Source: JACKHA01 sp041401985 (GTDB lineage: Bacteria > Planctomycetota > Phycisphaerae > Phycisphaerales > UBA1924). Taken from it: DNA of 64,000 nt. The notes beneath the pieces are model-generated. The model did not search any database. It was not told the origin of the DNA and saw nothing but the letters and a program-made list of their open reading frames with translations. The stretch covers positions 248,001-312,000 of the forward strand of contig JAWKTE010000001.1 in assembly GCA_041401985.1 (NCBI GenBank), written 5' to 3'. Positions 27,824-35,977 of this stretch are shown piece by piece. Each line of letters begins with the position of its first letter. Within the stretch, counting starts at the first letter, position 1. The position numbers were made by a program, and so were the translations under genes.

Positions 27824-28756
27824 ATGAATACCCGTCTCATTCGAGCCGGTGCGATGTCGATCGCGCTGGCGGGTCTGGCCTGCACCGCCGGCGCCCAATG
27901 GTCCGACAACTTCGATTCGTACGCCACCGGGCCGCTCACCGGCGTGAACAACTGGGCTGGCTGGGACGGCGTCGCCGCGGCCGAGGGCATCGTCTCCAAC
28001 GCGATGGCACTCTCCGGCGCCAACTCCATGCAGATCGATCTCGGCGCCGACGCCGTCGCCAACTACGGCGTCGGCACGATCTCGAGCGGCGCCTGGGAGT
28101 TCCGCGCCTGGCAGTTCATCCCCTCGTCGTGGATCGCGGCCGTGCCGGACCAGACCACGTACTTCATCCTGCTCAACGAGTACGCCGACCTCGGCCCGTA
28201 CTGCTGGGCCCTCCAGCTCGAGTTCGACTCGTTCTCCGACACCGTCCGCGACTTCGACAACCGCCCGCTCAGCGTCGAGGTCCCGATCGTCACCGACCAG
28301 TGGGTCGAGATCGTCGTCGCGTTCGACCTGGACAACGACACCATCGTCACCACCTACAACGGCACGCAGATCTGCGATGGCCCGTGGAACTTCCCGGCCA
28401 ACTGCACCGCCGGCGCGCTCGACCCGAACGAACTGCAGTGCCTCGATCTCTACGCCAGCGGCTCAACCCCCGTCTACTACGACGACCTGTCACTCACCCA
28501 GGTCGGTGGCCCCTCCTGCGAGCCCGACCTCACCACCGGCGCCATCTCCGGCCAGCCCGGCTACGGCGTGCCCAACGGCGTGCTCAACAACGACGACTTC
28601 TTCTACTACCTCGCCCAGTTTGCCGCCGGCAACCTCGCCGAGGCCGACCTGACCACCGGCGCCATCGCCGGACAGCCCGGCTACGGCGTCCCGAACGGCA
28701 TCCTCAACAACGACGACTTCTTCTACTACCTGGCCATCTTCGCCGCCGGCTGCTGA
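27824..28756 (+). CDS. Secreted protein with GC-type dockerin repeat pair
   Basis: The 310-residue protein has a signal peptide (RAGAMSIALAGLACTAGA, cut before QWSDNF). A ~205-residue body opens with FDSYATGPLTGVNNWAGWDG and has alternating strands typical of a jelly-roll or lectin-like fold (LQLEFDSFSDTV, VPIVTDQWVEIVVAFDLDND). The tail from about residue 233 is two dockerin repeats (SGQPGYGVPNG, LNNDDFFYYLAQF; then AGQPGYGVPNG, LNNDDFFYYLAIF) ending Gly-Cys. A laminin-G/concanavalin-like carbohydrate-binding role is possible but not shown. The ribosome site AGGGGGA, a TTGACA promoter upstream and a strong terminator downstream make it a single-gene unit. Confidence 0.88.
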   Translation: MNTRLIRAGAMSIALAGLACTAGAQWSDNFDSYATGPLTGVNNWAGWDGVAAAEGIVSNAMALSGANSMQIDLGADAVANYGVGTISSGAWEFRAWQFIPSSWIAAVPDQTTYFILLNEYADLGPYCWALQLEFDSFSDTVRDFDNRPLSVEVPIVTDQWVEIVVAFDLDNDTIVTTYNGTQICDGPWNFPANCTAGALDPNELQCLDLYASGSTPVYYDDLSLTQVGGPSCEPDLTTGAISGQPGYGVPNGVLNNDDFFYYLAQFAAGNLAEADLTTGAIAGQPGYGVPNGILNNDDFFYYLAIFAAGC

Positions 28757-28803
28757 GCCAACCGCTCACCTCCCTCGGCCAGTCACCGCTGCGCCGATAC
28801 CCA

Positions 28804-28846
28804 ACGCCCGAGACCCGCAATCCGTTGTGGGTCTCGGGCGTTTGTC
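28804..28846 (+). terminator. Rho-independent terminator after the dockerin gene
   Basis: A 13-bp stem (ACGCCCGAGACCC and its complement) with a 12-nt loop is followed by TTTGT. It lies 48 bp after the stop codon of the 27824 gene. Confidence 0.85.
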
Positions 28847-28881
28847 CATGCGCTCCCGCCGTCCGACGTCTGGAGCACGCC

Positions 28882-29099
28882 ATGACCTTTCGCCAGGCTT
28901 CCGCCCGTCTCGCCTTCGCCGGCCCCACCTCGGCGTCTGCGACCTGACCACCGGTGCGATCCCACCACGGCCCAGCGACGGCGTGCCCGACAGCCCGCTC
29001 AACAGCAGCGACTGCTTCGACGACCTGAACCTGTTTGGCACGGGTGCCGACGTGATCGCCCCGCCTTCGCCATCGCCGCCCGGGTCCGTCTTGCGATGA
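28882..29099 (+). pseudogene. Eroded small dockerin-type gene
   Basis: An ATG at 28882 with GGAG 6 nt upstream starts a short signal-like peptide (MTFRQASARLAFAGPTSASA) that hits a stop. Two bases out of frame, 28935-29036 reads VCDLTTGAIPPRPSDGVPD, then LNSSDCFDDLNLF. This is one degenerate copy of the GC-type dockerin repeat, with FFYY replaced by CFDD. It looks like the decayed remnant of a dockerin gene next to the intact one. It could also be a small expressed protein if a frameshift were a sequencing error. Confidence 0.5.
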
Positions 29100-29199
29100 T
29101 CCGGGACATGTTCGCACTCGCTTCGGCAGCTCGATCCCCGGAACCGGGTCCGATCGAGCAGATTGGCATTGTGTCTCGACGCCGCTGATGAAGCCAGGG

Positions 29200-29228
29200 T
29201 TGAGCGGGCGTGAAATCGCCGCTATCTT
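29200..29228 (+). promoter_or_regulatory. Sigma-70-like promoter for the gene at 29276
   Basis: TTGAGC (29200-29205) and TATCTT (29223-29228) have an ideal 17-bp spacer and lie about 48 bp before the ATG. Confidence 0.45.
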
Positions 29229-29275
29229 CCCGCCCCGCGCGACAGCGCAACTCGTGGGCCAGGGAAGGACCCGAC

Positions 29276-29677
29276 ATGCTCGTGCTCGTCGTCTCGACCG
29301 GACTGATCGTCATCGGCTGCGACGCCGTCCTCATCGACAACACGCCCTTCGCCGCCGCCCAGCACCGCCTCGGCGTCAACACCGTCTGGGTGCGCAACGA
29401 CCCAGCGGGATACCGCATCCCGCTCACGCCCTGCGACACCCGCACCATCCGCATGTTCGGCCACGCCGCCGATCCCGAGTTCCCGAACCGCCAGGTCCGG
29501 CTCCTCAGCCAGTACACCTACCGCCCCGGCGACATCAACATGGACGGGCTCGAGAACCCAGACGACATCGTCGACTTCGTCAGCCGCCCGTACGACTACA
29601 ACCTCGACGGCTTCCTCGACTCGCGCGACTTCGTCGCCATCATGGACGCCATCTTCCACCCCGTCCTGTGCGAGTGA
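29276..29677 (+). CDS. Small secreted protein with classical type-I-like dockerin loops
   Basis: The 133-residue protein has a hydrophobic N-terminus (LVLVVSTGLIVIGCDAVLI) that may be a signal or lipoprotein signal (IVIGC). The C-terminal 50 residues hold two EF-hand-like dockerin loops, YRPGDINMDGLENPDDIVDF and DYNLDGFLDSRDFVAIMDAI. These differ from the GC-type tails nearby, so two dockerin classes coexist. The ATG at 29276 has GGAAGGA upstream. The gene precedes der by 86 bp on the same strand; read-through is possible. Confidence 0.75.
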   Translation: MLVLVVSTGLIVIGCDAVLIDNTPFAAAQHRLGVNTVWVRNDPAGYRIPLTPCDTRTIRMFGHAADPEFPNRQVRLLSQYTYRPGDINMDGLENPDDIVDFVSRPYDYNLDGFLDSRDFVAIMDAIFHPVLCE

Positions 29678-29763
29678 CGCCCGCCCCCGCCGGTGTGCCC
29701 CGGGGCCCGCCACTCCCGCCGCCGGAACCGGGCGACGCCGCGCCCAACCTACGATCCCCCCGA

Positions 29764-31443
29764 ATGCCAGTCCCACGCGTCGCAATCGTCGGCCGGCCAA
29801 ACGTCGGCAAGTCCTCGCTGCTCAACATGCTCGCCGCGCGGAAGGTCTCCATCGTGGACCCCACGCCCGGCGTCACGCGCGACCGCGTCTCCGCACTGGT
29901 CGAACTCACCTCCGAGGACGCCCTCTCCACCCGACTGGTCGAGTTCACCGACACCGGCGGCTACGGCGTCTACGTCGCCGAGGACGGACGCTACGACGAG
30001 GTCGGCAACGACCTGGCCAGCCTCACCGACGACGTCGAGTTCCAGATCGCCGAGGCCGTCGAGAACGCGGACATGGTCTTGCTCTGCATCGACTGCCAGG
30101 CCGGCATCACCCCCCAGGACCAGGAGATCGCCCGCCTCCTCCGCGAGCAGCGCCTCGGTCAGCGCCGCACGCCCGGGCGACGCGTGCCCGTCCACGTCCT
30201 GGCCACCAAGTGCGACGGCCCGAAGTGGGAGACCCACGCCCTCGAGATCGCCGCCCTGGGCTTCGGCGAGCCGCTCATGTGCTCCGCCGCCAACAACTAC
30301 CTCCGCCGCTCGCTTGTCGAACAACTCCACGACACCGTCCCCCACGTCGACGACGAGCGGGCCGAGCCCGAGGCCGACCTCAAGATCGCCATCATCGGCA
30401 AGCGCAACGCCGGCAAGAGCACGCTCGTCAACGCTCTGGCCGGGCGACCCCGCGTGATCGTCTCCGAGATCCCCGGCACGACCCGCGACGCCGTCGACGT
30501 CCGCATCGAGCGCGACGGCCGCTCCATCCTGGCGATCGACACCGCCGGCCTGCGCCGCAAGAAGTCGTTCCAGGGCGCGATCGAGCACTACGCCTTCGAC
30601 CGCCTCAAGCAGGCCGTGGCCCGCTGCGACGTGGTGCTGCTGCTGGTCGACGCAGCCGAACCGACAAGCCAGGTGGACGAGCAACTGGCCTGGATGGTCC
30701 AGCGCTCGTTCAAGCCGGTCGTCCTCGTGCTCAACAAGTGGGACCTGGCCGAGGGCCGCAGGAACGCAAAGGGCCAGTCCGTCGGCCCCGAGGCGTTCGA
30801 GGAGTACCTCCGCAAGGAGTTCAAGGGCCTGCCGTTCGCCCCCATCGCCATCATCGCCGCCCGGGACGGGACCAACATCGACCAGACCATCGAACTGGCC
30901 TTCGACCTGAAACGCCAGGCCCAGAGCCGCATCGGCACCGGCGAACTCAACCGCCTCGTCCGAGACATCGTCGAGCGCCAGGGCCCATCCAGCGGCTCGG
31001 GCGTGCACACCAAGGTCTTCTACGCCGCCCAGATCCGCAGCGAGCCGCCGACGATCGTGCTCGTCGTCAACCACCCCGACCTGTTCAAGCCCAACTACAT
31101 GCGGTTCCTCGAGAACCGCCTCCGCGAGATCGTGCCCTTCGGCGAGATCCCGTTCCGCATCGTCGTCCGCGCCAAGCGCCGCGACGAGGACGGCCTGCGC
31201 GAGCCCGACCGAGGCCGCGAGGCCCAGGGCCTGCCCGCACGCGACACCAGCCCCATCGACGCCGAAGCCGCCCGCGCGGCCATCGTCTCCGGCGCCACGA
31301 GCGACCCCGACGCAGGCACATCGCCCGACGCCTTCGCCCTCGAAGGCGTCAGCCGCGAGGAACTCGAGGAGATCCTGGCCGACCTGCCCGATGACGCCGA
31401 CGCGTACTTCGAGGATGAGGCGGGGGACGACGAAGAGAAGTAG
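29764..31443 (+). CDS. der: Ribosome-biogenesis GTPase Der (EngA)
   Basis: This 559-residue tandem GTPase assists 50S assembly. Domain 1 has VAIVGRPNVGKSSLLNML, TPGVTRDR, FTDTGGYGV and LATKCD (T for N in NKxD). Domain 2 has IAIIGKRNAGKSTLVNALAG, IPGTTRDAVDV, AIDTAGLRRKK and VLNKWDLAEG. The KH-like domain follows with KVFYAAQIRSEPPTIVLVVN and EIPFRIVVRAK. It is longer than the usual 440-490 residues because of an insertion in domain 1 and a ~90-residue acidic C-terminal extension (EELEEILADLPDD). The ATG at 29764 is the natural start. Confidence 0.95.
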   Translation: MPVPRVAIVGRPNVGKSSLLNMLAARKVSIVDPTPGVTRDRVSALVELTSEDALSTRLVEFTDTGGYGVYVAEDGRYDEVGNDLASLTDDVEFQIAEAVENADMVLLCIDCQAGITPQDQEIARLLREQRLGQRRTPGRRVPVHVLATKCDGPKWETHALEIAALGFGEPLMCSAANNYLRRSLVEQLHDTVPHVDDERAEPEADLKIAIIGKRNAGKSTLVNALAGRPRVIVSEIPGTTRDAVDVRIERDGRSILAIDTAGLRRKKSFQGAIEHYAFDRLKQAVARCDVVLLLVDAAEPTSQVDEQLAWMVQRSFKPVVLVLNKWDLAEGRRNAKGQSVGPEAFEEYLRKEFKGLPFAPIAIIAARDGTNIDQTIELAFDLKRQAQSRIGTGELNRLVRDIVERQGPSSGSGVHTKVFYAAQIRSEPPTIVLVVNHPDLFKPNYMRFLENRLREIVPFGEIPFRIVVRAKRRDEDGLREPDRGREAQGLPARDTSPIDAEAARAAIVSGATSDPDAGTSPDAFALEGVSREELEEILADLPDDADAYFEDEAGDDEEK

Positions 31444-31470
31444 TGGCCCGCAGGTAAGGCCCGCAGGCAC

Positions 31471-32022
31471 TTACTTGGCGTCGCCGCCCGACGCCCGCAG
31501 CCGCTCGCGCTCGGACTTGAGCGCCCGCAACTCCTCAACCGAACCCGCGTCCTTCGCCCGCTTGATGTGCTCCTTCACGCGGATCAGGTCGTCGAGCGAT
31601 ATCGCCTGGACGCGGCCGACAGGCAGTTCGTACGTCTCGGCGCTGGCGAGCACCTGTTCGTACGCGCCGATCGGCTCCACCTCTCCAAGCAGGTCGAGAT
31701 CGCCGATCCGGGTCGAGAGCGTGAAGTTCAGCCCCATCTCAAGCGTGCGAGCATCCAGCCGCACGGGCAGATCGGGCGGCGCGCCGCGGAGCGTGGGCGC
31801 GATCTCACGAAGCGCCGACGCCAGACGCTCCAGGTTCGCCCGGCTCCGCCCGTAGCACACGTCCACGTCAACGGTTGGCCGCAGCCCGCCGTGAAGCACC
31901 TGGGCTTGCCCGCCGATCACGACGAACTCCACGCCGTGCCGCTGCAGCACGTCAACGACGGCTTCAAGCCTGGTTTGTTGGGGTGACTCTTCGGGCAACG
32001 CGGTGCAGCCTCCACACGTCAC
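31471..32022 (-). CDS. Nucleotidyltransferase, possible toxin-antitoxin-type
   Basis: The 183-residue protein has a Pol-beta-like nucleotidyltransferase core, VEFVVIGGQAQVLHGGLRPT, then VDVDVCYGRSRANLERLASA (GG ... DxD). Later come GDLDLLGEV and the ending ISLDDLIRVKEHIKRAKD, which match the AbiEii/DUF6036-like group. The start is uncertain; the GTG at 32022 gives full length, and a TTG seven codons in would also keep the domain. It overlaps the end of a small upstream gene by 59 bp, a typical two-gene module. Whether it is a toxin, antitoxin or housekeeping enzyme cannot be told from sequence. It converges on der. Confidence 0.75.
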   Translation of the reverse strand: MTCGGCTALPEESPQQTRLEAVVDVLQRHGVEFVVIGGQAQVLHGGLRPTVDVDVCYGRSRANLERLASALREIAPTLRGAPPDLPVRLDARTLEMGLNFTLSTRIGDLDLLGEVEPIGAYEQVLASAETYELPVGRVQAISLDDLIRVKEHIKRAKDAGSVEELRALKSERERLRASGGDAK

Positions 32023-32227
32023 GCATCAGCCGATCCGCGCGGCGTAGCCGCTCGACCGGGCTGAGCCGCAGGTTCTCCCGGATCAACGTCAGATCAACCC
32101 CATTCTCATCCTGCTCGGGCCACGCCACGAACCCGCCCGCCGCTCGATCGCGCGAGCCCGCGGCCTCTCCACCCGCCGGTGGCCGCCCGTTCTCGCCTTG
32201 GCCAGACTCCGCGCCCATCACATCCAC
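31964..32227 (-). CDS. Small protein paired with the nucleotidyltransferase
   Basis: The 87-residue protein has a Gly/Ala/Arg-rich first half. The conserved-looking half reads GVDLTLIRENLRLSPVERLR, then RADRLMRDVWRLHRVARR, two helices with an LSPVERL turn. This matches small ORFs commonly found before such nucleotidyltransferases, but I cannot name the family. The 59-bp overlap with the downstream gene implies coupled translation. It starts next to the mutY stop at 32227. Confidence 0.6.
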   Translation of the reverse strand: MDVMGAESGQGENGRPPAGGEAAGSRDRAAGGFVAWPEQDENGVDLTLIRENLRLSPVERLRRADRLMRDVWRLHRVARRVTPTNQA

Positions 32228-33453
32228 TATACCTGACCCTCCGCCATCGCCGCCATCTCAATCGCCGCCTGCTTCACCTCCACCATCCCTCCGAGCCCCA
32301 CCTCCCCCACGATCCGCCGCTGCGGGCTCGACATCGCCAGCCCCATCGCCTCCTCCACGCCAACCCACCGCCGCTCCCCCGCCCCCGCGCGCTCCAACAG
32401 CGCCGCCGCCCGCTCCGCCCCGCACACCACCCGCCGCACGTCAAACTCAAACAGCCGATGGCTCGTCTGGTGCTCGAACCCCAGCACCCGCCGCCCCACC
32501 GCACCGCACGCCCATCGCCGCACCCCCGCCGCGCTCGCCTTCTTCGCCCCCTCCAGCGTCGGAGCCTGCCACATCCCCTCCCACATCCGCCCGCTCGCCG
32601 TCGCGCCCCCACTCCTCTCACCCGCACCGCCCCCGCCCGACCCCCGCCGCTCCACCAGCACCCGCCCACACCCATCAACCGCCACCAGCACCACCGCCCA
32701 CACCCGCGGCGTCTCCCCGCGCACCTTCGCCGCGGGAATCTCCTCCTGCCGCCCCAGCCGCCGGGCCTCGCACACCGACGCCAGCGGGCACACCCCACAC
32801 CCCGGCCCCCGCGGCGAGCACACCACCGCCCCCAACTCCATCAACCCCTCGTTGAACCTCCCCGCCGACTCCGCCACGCCCACGAGTGCCCCGCCCGCTC
32901 CCAGCACCACGCCTGCGTTTCCCGATCCCCCGCGGCCCCCTCCCGCCCAAACACCCGCATCAGCACCCGCCACATTCCCATCCACAATCGCCTCGCGCCG
33001 CCCCATCGCAATCGACGCGACCGCCCCGGCCGTGTACCGCCCGACCCCGGGCAGCGCCAGCAACTCCGCCAGCGTTCCCGGCACCCGCCCCCCGTGCCGC
33101 TCCACGATCGCCACCGCCGCCTCGCGCAGCAGCCGCGCCCGCCGGTAGTACCCCAGCCCGCTCCACATCGCCAGCACGTCGTCCTCGCCCGCCGCCGCCA
33201 TCGCCGCCGGCGTCGGGAAACGGGCCATGAACGCCCCGAATCGCTCCGCCACCCGCGCGATCTGCGTCTGCTGGGCCATGATCTCGCTGACCAGCGACGC
33301 CCACGCATCCCGCGGCTCGGTCCGCCAGGGCAACGCCCGCGCGCTGGCCCCGAACCACCGCTCAACCGCTCGAGTCAGGGCCACATCGCCGCGAGTCCGC
33401 ACACCCCGGCCGCCGCCCCGCCTCGTCCCCGCGGCCCGCTCACCCCTGCCCAC
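32227..33453 (-). CDS. mutY: A/G-specific adenine glycosylase, with ~30 internal residues scrambled by compensating indels
   Basis: MutY removes adenine mispaired with 8-oxoG. Motifs are LPWRTEPRDAWASLVSEIMA with QQTQIARV (catalytic Glu), MWSGLGYYRRARLLREAA, LPGVGRYTAGAVASIAMG (HhH), IVDGNV (catalytic Asp), and the 4Fe-4S set C-x6-C-x2-C-x5-C in VCSPRGPGCGVCPLASVC. A NUDIX-like C-terminal domain follows. Between DGNV and ALVGVAE the frame codes nonsense. The next frame gives ARVLMRVFGREGAAG, then TQAWCWERAG, which fits MutY. A 2-base loss near 32966-32973 and a 1-base loss in the C-run at 32889-32892 explain this. The GTG start at 33453 overlaps the upstream gene and is uncertain. Confidence 0.88.
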   Translation of the reverse strand: MGRGERAAGTRRGGGRGVRTRGDVALTRAVERWFGASARALPWRTEPRDAWASLVSEIMAQQTQIARVAERFGAFMARFPTPAAMAAAGEDDVLAMWSGLGYYRRARLLREAAVAIVERHGGRVPGTLAELLALPGVGRYTAGAVASIAMGRREAIVDGNVAGADAGVWAGGGRGGSGNAGVVLGAGGALVGVAESAGRFNEGLMELGAVVCSPRGPGCGVCPLASVCEARRLGRQEEIPAAKVRGETPRVWAVVLVAVDGCGRVLVERRGSGGGGAGERSGGATASGRMWEGMWQAPTLEGAKKASAAGVRRWACGAVGRRVLGFEHQTSHRLFEFDVRRVVCGAERAAALLERAGAGERRWVGVEEAMGLAMSSPQRRIVGEVGLGGMVEVKQAAIEMAAMAEGQV

Positions 33454-33706
33454 GCAGCACCCGCCTCACGCCCGTCTTGATCGGCCCCCACGCCGCATCC
33501 CCCGCCTTGCCCACCGTGATGAACGACCGGTGCACTAGCACATTGGTCACCCCCGGAATCGCGAACAGCGCCGCCGCCAGCGGGTCCCCAGCCGCCTGCT
33601 CGGCCCGAAAGTACGACCGCGGCTCCTCCGCCGGCGCGGGGCTCACCAGGCACTTGATCGCGTTGGGGTTCGGCGTGGGCTCGAACGCCGTCACCGTGAA
33701 CGACAT
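33440..33706 (-). CDS. NifU N-terminal-domain protein (Nfu_N)
   Basis: The 88-residue protein begins MSFTVTAFEPTPNPNAIKCL, the EPTPNPNxxK signature of the Nfu/NifU N-terminal scaffold domain. It continues DPLAAALFAIPGVTNVLVHR, FITVGKAGDAAWGPIKTGV. The CxxC cluster-binding C-terminal domain of full Nfu proteins is absent. Stand-alone Nfu_N proteins are common in planctomycetes, and their role in Fe-S assembly is inferred. The stop lies within the putative start of mutY, itself a 4Fe-4S enzyme, so co-expression would make sense. Confidence 0.85.
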   Translation of the reverse strand: MSFTVTAFEPTPNPNAIKCLVSPAPAEEPRSYFRAEQAAGDPLAAALFAIPGVTNVLVHRSFITVGKAGDAAWGPIKTGVRRVLRGQG

Positions 33707-33928
33707 GCCCCGATCGTACCGCCCACCCCACGCTCGATCGGGCGACGCCTCCCTTGCGGCCATCAACCGACCCCAACAGCCAGTTCCCGCAGCCTTCCCC
33801 CCACCGCCGACTACACTCGTCGGAGATCCGCTCTTGTTGATCGCAACCGCCTCGCCGGGCCGATCTTGCATCCGGCCCCGCGTCTATGACCGGCCCGTCC
33901 ATCCACCCGCCGACGACCCCACACTCCC

Positions 33929-34876
33929 GTGAGCTCCCTCCTCGACAACATCAGAGGCGTCATCGCCCGCCTCGGGTCCTACGACCCGTGGGAGGTCGTC
34001 TTTGAACTGCTCATCATCTGGGTCTGTGTCTACGCGATCACCCGCTTCGTCCAGGGCACCCGCGCCGCCGGCGCCCTTAAGGGCCTGCTCGTCCTGCTCG
34101 TGCTGCTCACCGTCGTCGGGCGCGTCCTGGCCGGCGAGGACACCTTCCCCCGCCTGCGCTACCTCTACGACCGCCTCCTCACCGTCGTCGCCGTCGGCCT
34201 GATCGTCATCTTCGCCCCCGAACTCCGCCGCGCCGCCATCCGAATCGGCGAAGCCCCCTTCTTCCGCTCGACCCCGGGCGAGATCGCGGCCCTGGTCGAC
34301 GAGGTCGCCGAGGCCTGCAAGTTCCTCTCCAAGGCCCGCTTCGGCGCGATCATCGTCTTCGAACGCCAGATCGGCCTCCAGGCCGTCATCGAGGGCGCGA
34401 CTAGGCTCAACGCCGACGTCACCGCCCGCCTCCTCCAGACCATCTTCTATCCCGGCTCGGCCCTGCACGATCTGGCCGTGGTCATCAAGGGCGGCCGCAT
34501 CGCCGCCGCCAGCGTCCAACTCCCTTTGGCCGACCCCGCCGAGATGCCCGACCCAAACCTCGGCTCACGCCACCGCGCCGCCGTCGGCATCTCGCGCGAC
34601 TGCGACGCCGTCGTCGTCATCGTCAGCGAAGAAACCGGCGCGATCCGCATCGCCGAGCGCGGCCGCCTCTCCGCCCCGCTCGAGATCGACGACCTCAAAG
34701 CCCAACTCTCCAAGCGCCTCGAAGCCCCCGCCGCCCAGAAACGCCGGCGCGAGGCCGCGACAGACGACGATCCACGCCAAAGCCGCGACACGGACGCCCG
34801 CTCCGAGTCCCCAGACCCATCCGACGACTCGATCAGCGGCGACGCCGGCCTGCCCACCAACCCCGACAAGGCCTGA
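33929..34876 (+). CDS. cdaA: Diadenylate cyclase (c-di-AMP synthase), CdaA type
   Basis: The 315-residue protein has three N-terminal membrane helices within residues ~20-95 (ELLIIWVCVYAITRF, LKGLLVLLVLLTVVG, LLTVVAVGLIVIFAP). The DAC domain has ELRRAAIRIGE, KARFGAIIVFER, FYPGSALHDLAVVIKGGRIA and GSRHRAAVGIS, then VSEETGAI. The RHR motif is intact. The usual LHDGA is LHDLA, a change of the Gly next to the catalytic Asp. The charged C-terminal tail of ~60 residues is low complexity. It starts at a GTG. A YbbR-domain gene follows 18 bp after the stop, the classical cdaA-cdaR pair that controls turgor and wall metabolism. Confidence 0.92.
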   Translation: MSSLLDNIRGVIARLGSYDPWEVVFELLIIWVCVYAITRFVQGTRAAGALKGLLVLLVLLTVVGRVLAGEDTFPRLRYLYDRLLTVVAVGLIVIFAPELRRAAIRIGEAPFFRSTPGEIAALVDEVAEACKFLSKARFGAIIVFERQIGLQAVIEGATRLNADVTARLLQTIFYPGSALHDLAVVIKGGRIAAASVQLPLADPAEMPDPNLGSRHRAAVGISRDCDAVVVIVSEETGAIRIAERGRLSAPLEIDDLKAQLSKRLEAPAAQKRRREAATDDDPRQSRDTDARSESPDPSDDSISGDAGLPTNPDKA

Positions 34877-34894
34877 CGCGCCCGGAGACGCCGC

Positions 34895-35953
34895 ATGCTC
34901 AAGGCCCTGCCCACCATCCTGATCGTCACCACAGTCGCACTGGCCATCTGGATCGTCGCCGAGGCCGAGAGCGTCCGCGAAGAGACCCTCAGCCGCGTCG
35001 TGAGCATCGACACCACCCCGACCAACGGCTCGATGGCACGCGCCGATCGCGGGCACGAGTGGTCCGGCCCCGTCACCATGACCCTCGACGGCTCCACCAG
35101 CGCGCTCGACGCCCTCGCCCGCAGCCTCGAGCAGAACATCCCGCTCACCCCAGGCCAGAGCCTGCCCCTGGTCCCGGGCATCTACGAGATCGACCTCCGC
35201 GACGCCCTCGGCGCGCTCCCGGTCTTCCGCGACGCCGGCGTCACCCTCCGCCAGGTCGATCCCCCGGCCGTCTGGGTCGAGATCGCCGAGCACGACAGCA
35301 GGCAGGTCCAGGTCGCCGTCGACACCACCGATCTCAACCTTGAGGGCACGCCCACCACCGACCCCGCCGCCGTCACGATCTCGGGCCCCAAGCACCTCAT
35401 CGACCGCCTCACCGCGTCGAGCGCCGTCACCGTCTCCATCCCCGCCGAACTCCGCCAGGGCCTCGTGCCCGGCCAGCAACGCACGCTCCAGGGCCTCCGC
35501 CCCCGCCTGCCCGCCGAGATCCCCGCCTCCGAGTTCTGGGGTGCCAGCCCCATCTCCCCGCCCACCGTCAGCGTCACACTCACCCCGCGCGTCATCCTCC
35601 GAAGCCACACACTCCCCGGCGTCAGCGTCCTGCTCAGCGTCCCTCCGGTCGACTACAACGAGTGGGAGATCGAAGTCCCCGAGAGCGACCGGTTCATCCG
35701 CGACGTCGTTCTCACCGGCCCCAGCGACACCATCGGCCAGTACGAGCGGGGCGAACGCCGCCTCGAGGCCACCGTCCGCCTCCTGTTCACGGACCTCGAG
35801 AACGCGCTGACCAACGGCGGAACCGTGATCAAAGAGGCCGATTTCGGCAACCTGCCCGCAGGCGTCTCCGCCCAGTGCGACGACCGGTTCGTGCAGATCA
35901 CCGTCCGCCGCCGCGAAACCTCGGCCCAGGTTCCCACCGCCGGCGAGAACTGA
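34895..35953 (+). CDS. YbbR-domain protein (CdaR-like regulator of the diadenylate cyclase)
   Basis: The 352-residue protein has an N-terminal anchor (ALPTILIVTTVALAIWIVAE). Extracytoplasmic YbbR-like repeats follow, recognisable by patterns such as VTISGPKHLIDRLTASSAVT and WVEIAEHDSRQVQVAVDTTD, and near the end VVLTGPSDTIGQYERGERRL. CdaR-type proteins bind CdaA through the membrane and modulate c-di-AMP synthesis. GGAG precedes the ATG by 6 nt, and the 18-bp gap makes a two-gene operon with cdaA. Confidence 0.85.
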   Translation: MLKALPTILIVTTVALAIWIVAEAESVREETLSRVVSIDTTPTNGSMARADRGHEWSGPVTMTLDGSTSALDALARSLEQNIPLTPGQSLPLVPGIYEIDLRDALGALPVFRDAGVTLRQVDPPAVWVEIAEHDSRQVQVAVDTTDLNLEGTPTTDPAAVTISGPKHLIDRLTASSAVTVSIPAELRQGLVPGQQRTLQGLRPRLPAEIPASEFWGASPISPPTVSVTLTPRVILRSHTLPGVSVLLSVPPVDYNEWEIEVPESDRFIRDVVLTGPSDTIGQYERGERRLEATVRLLFTDLENALTNGGTVIKEADFGNLPAGVSAQCDDRFVQITVRRRETSAQVPTAGEN

Positions 35954-35977
35954 GCGCTCCGCGCACCCAAGCGCAGG

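Noticed and set aside
31471..32227. Calling the nucleotidyltransferase pair a MNT/HEPN system
   Set aside because: The partner lacks the RxxxxH HEPN motif and is too short.
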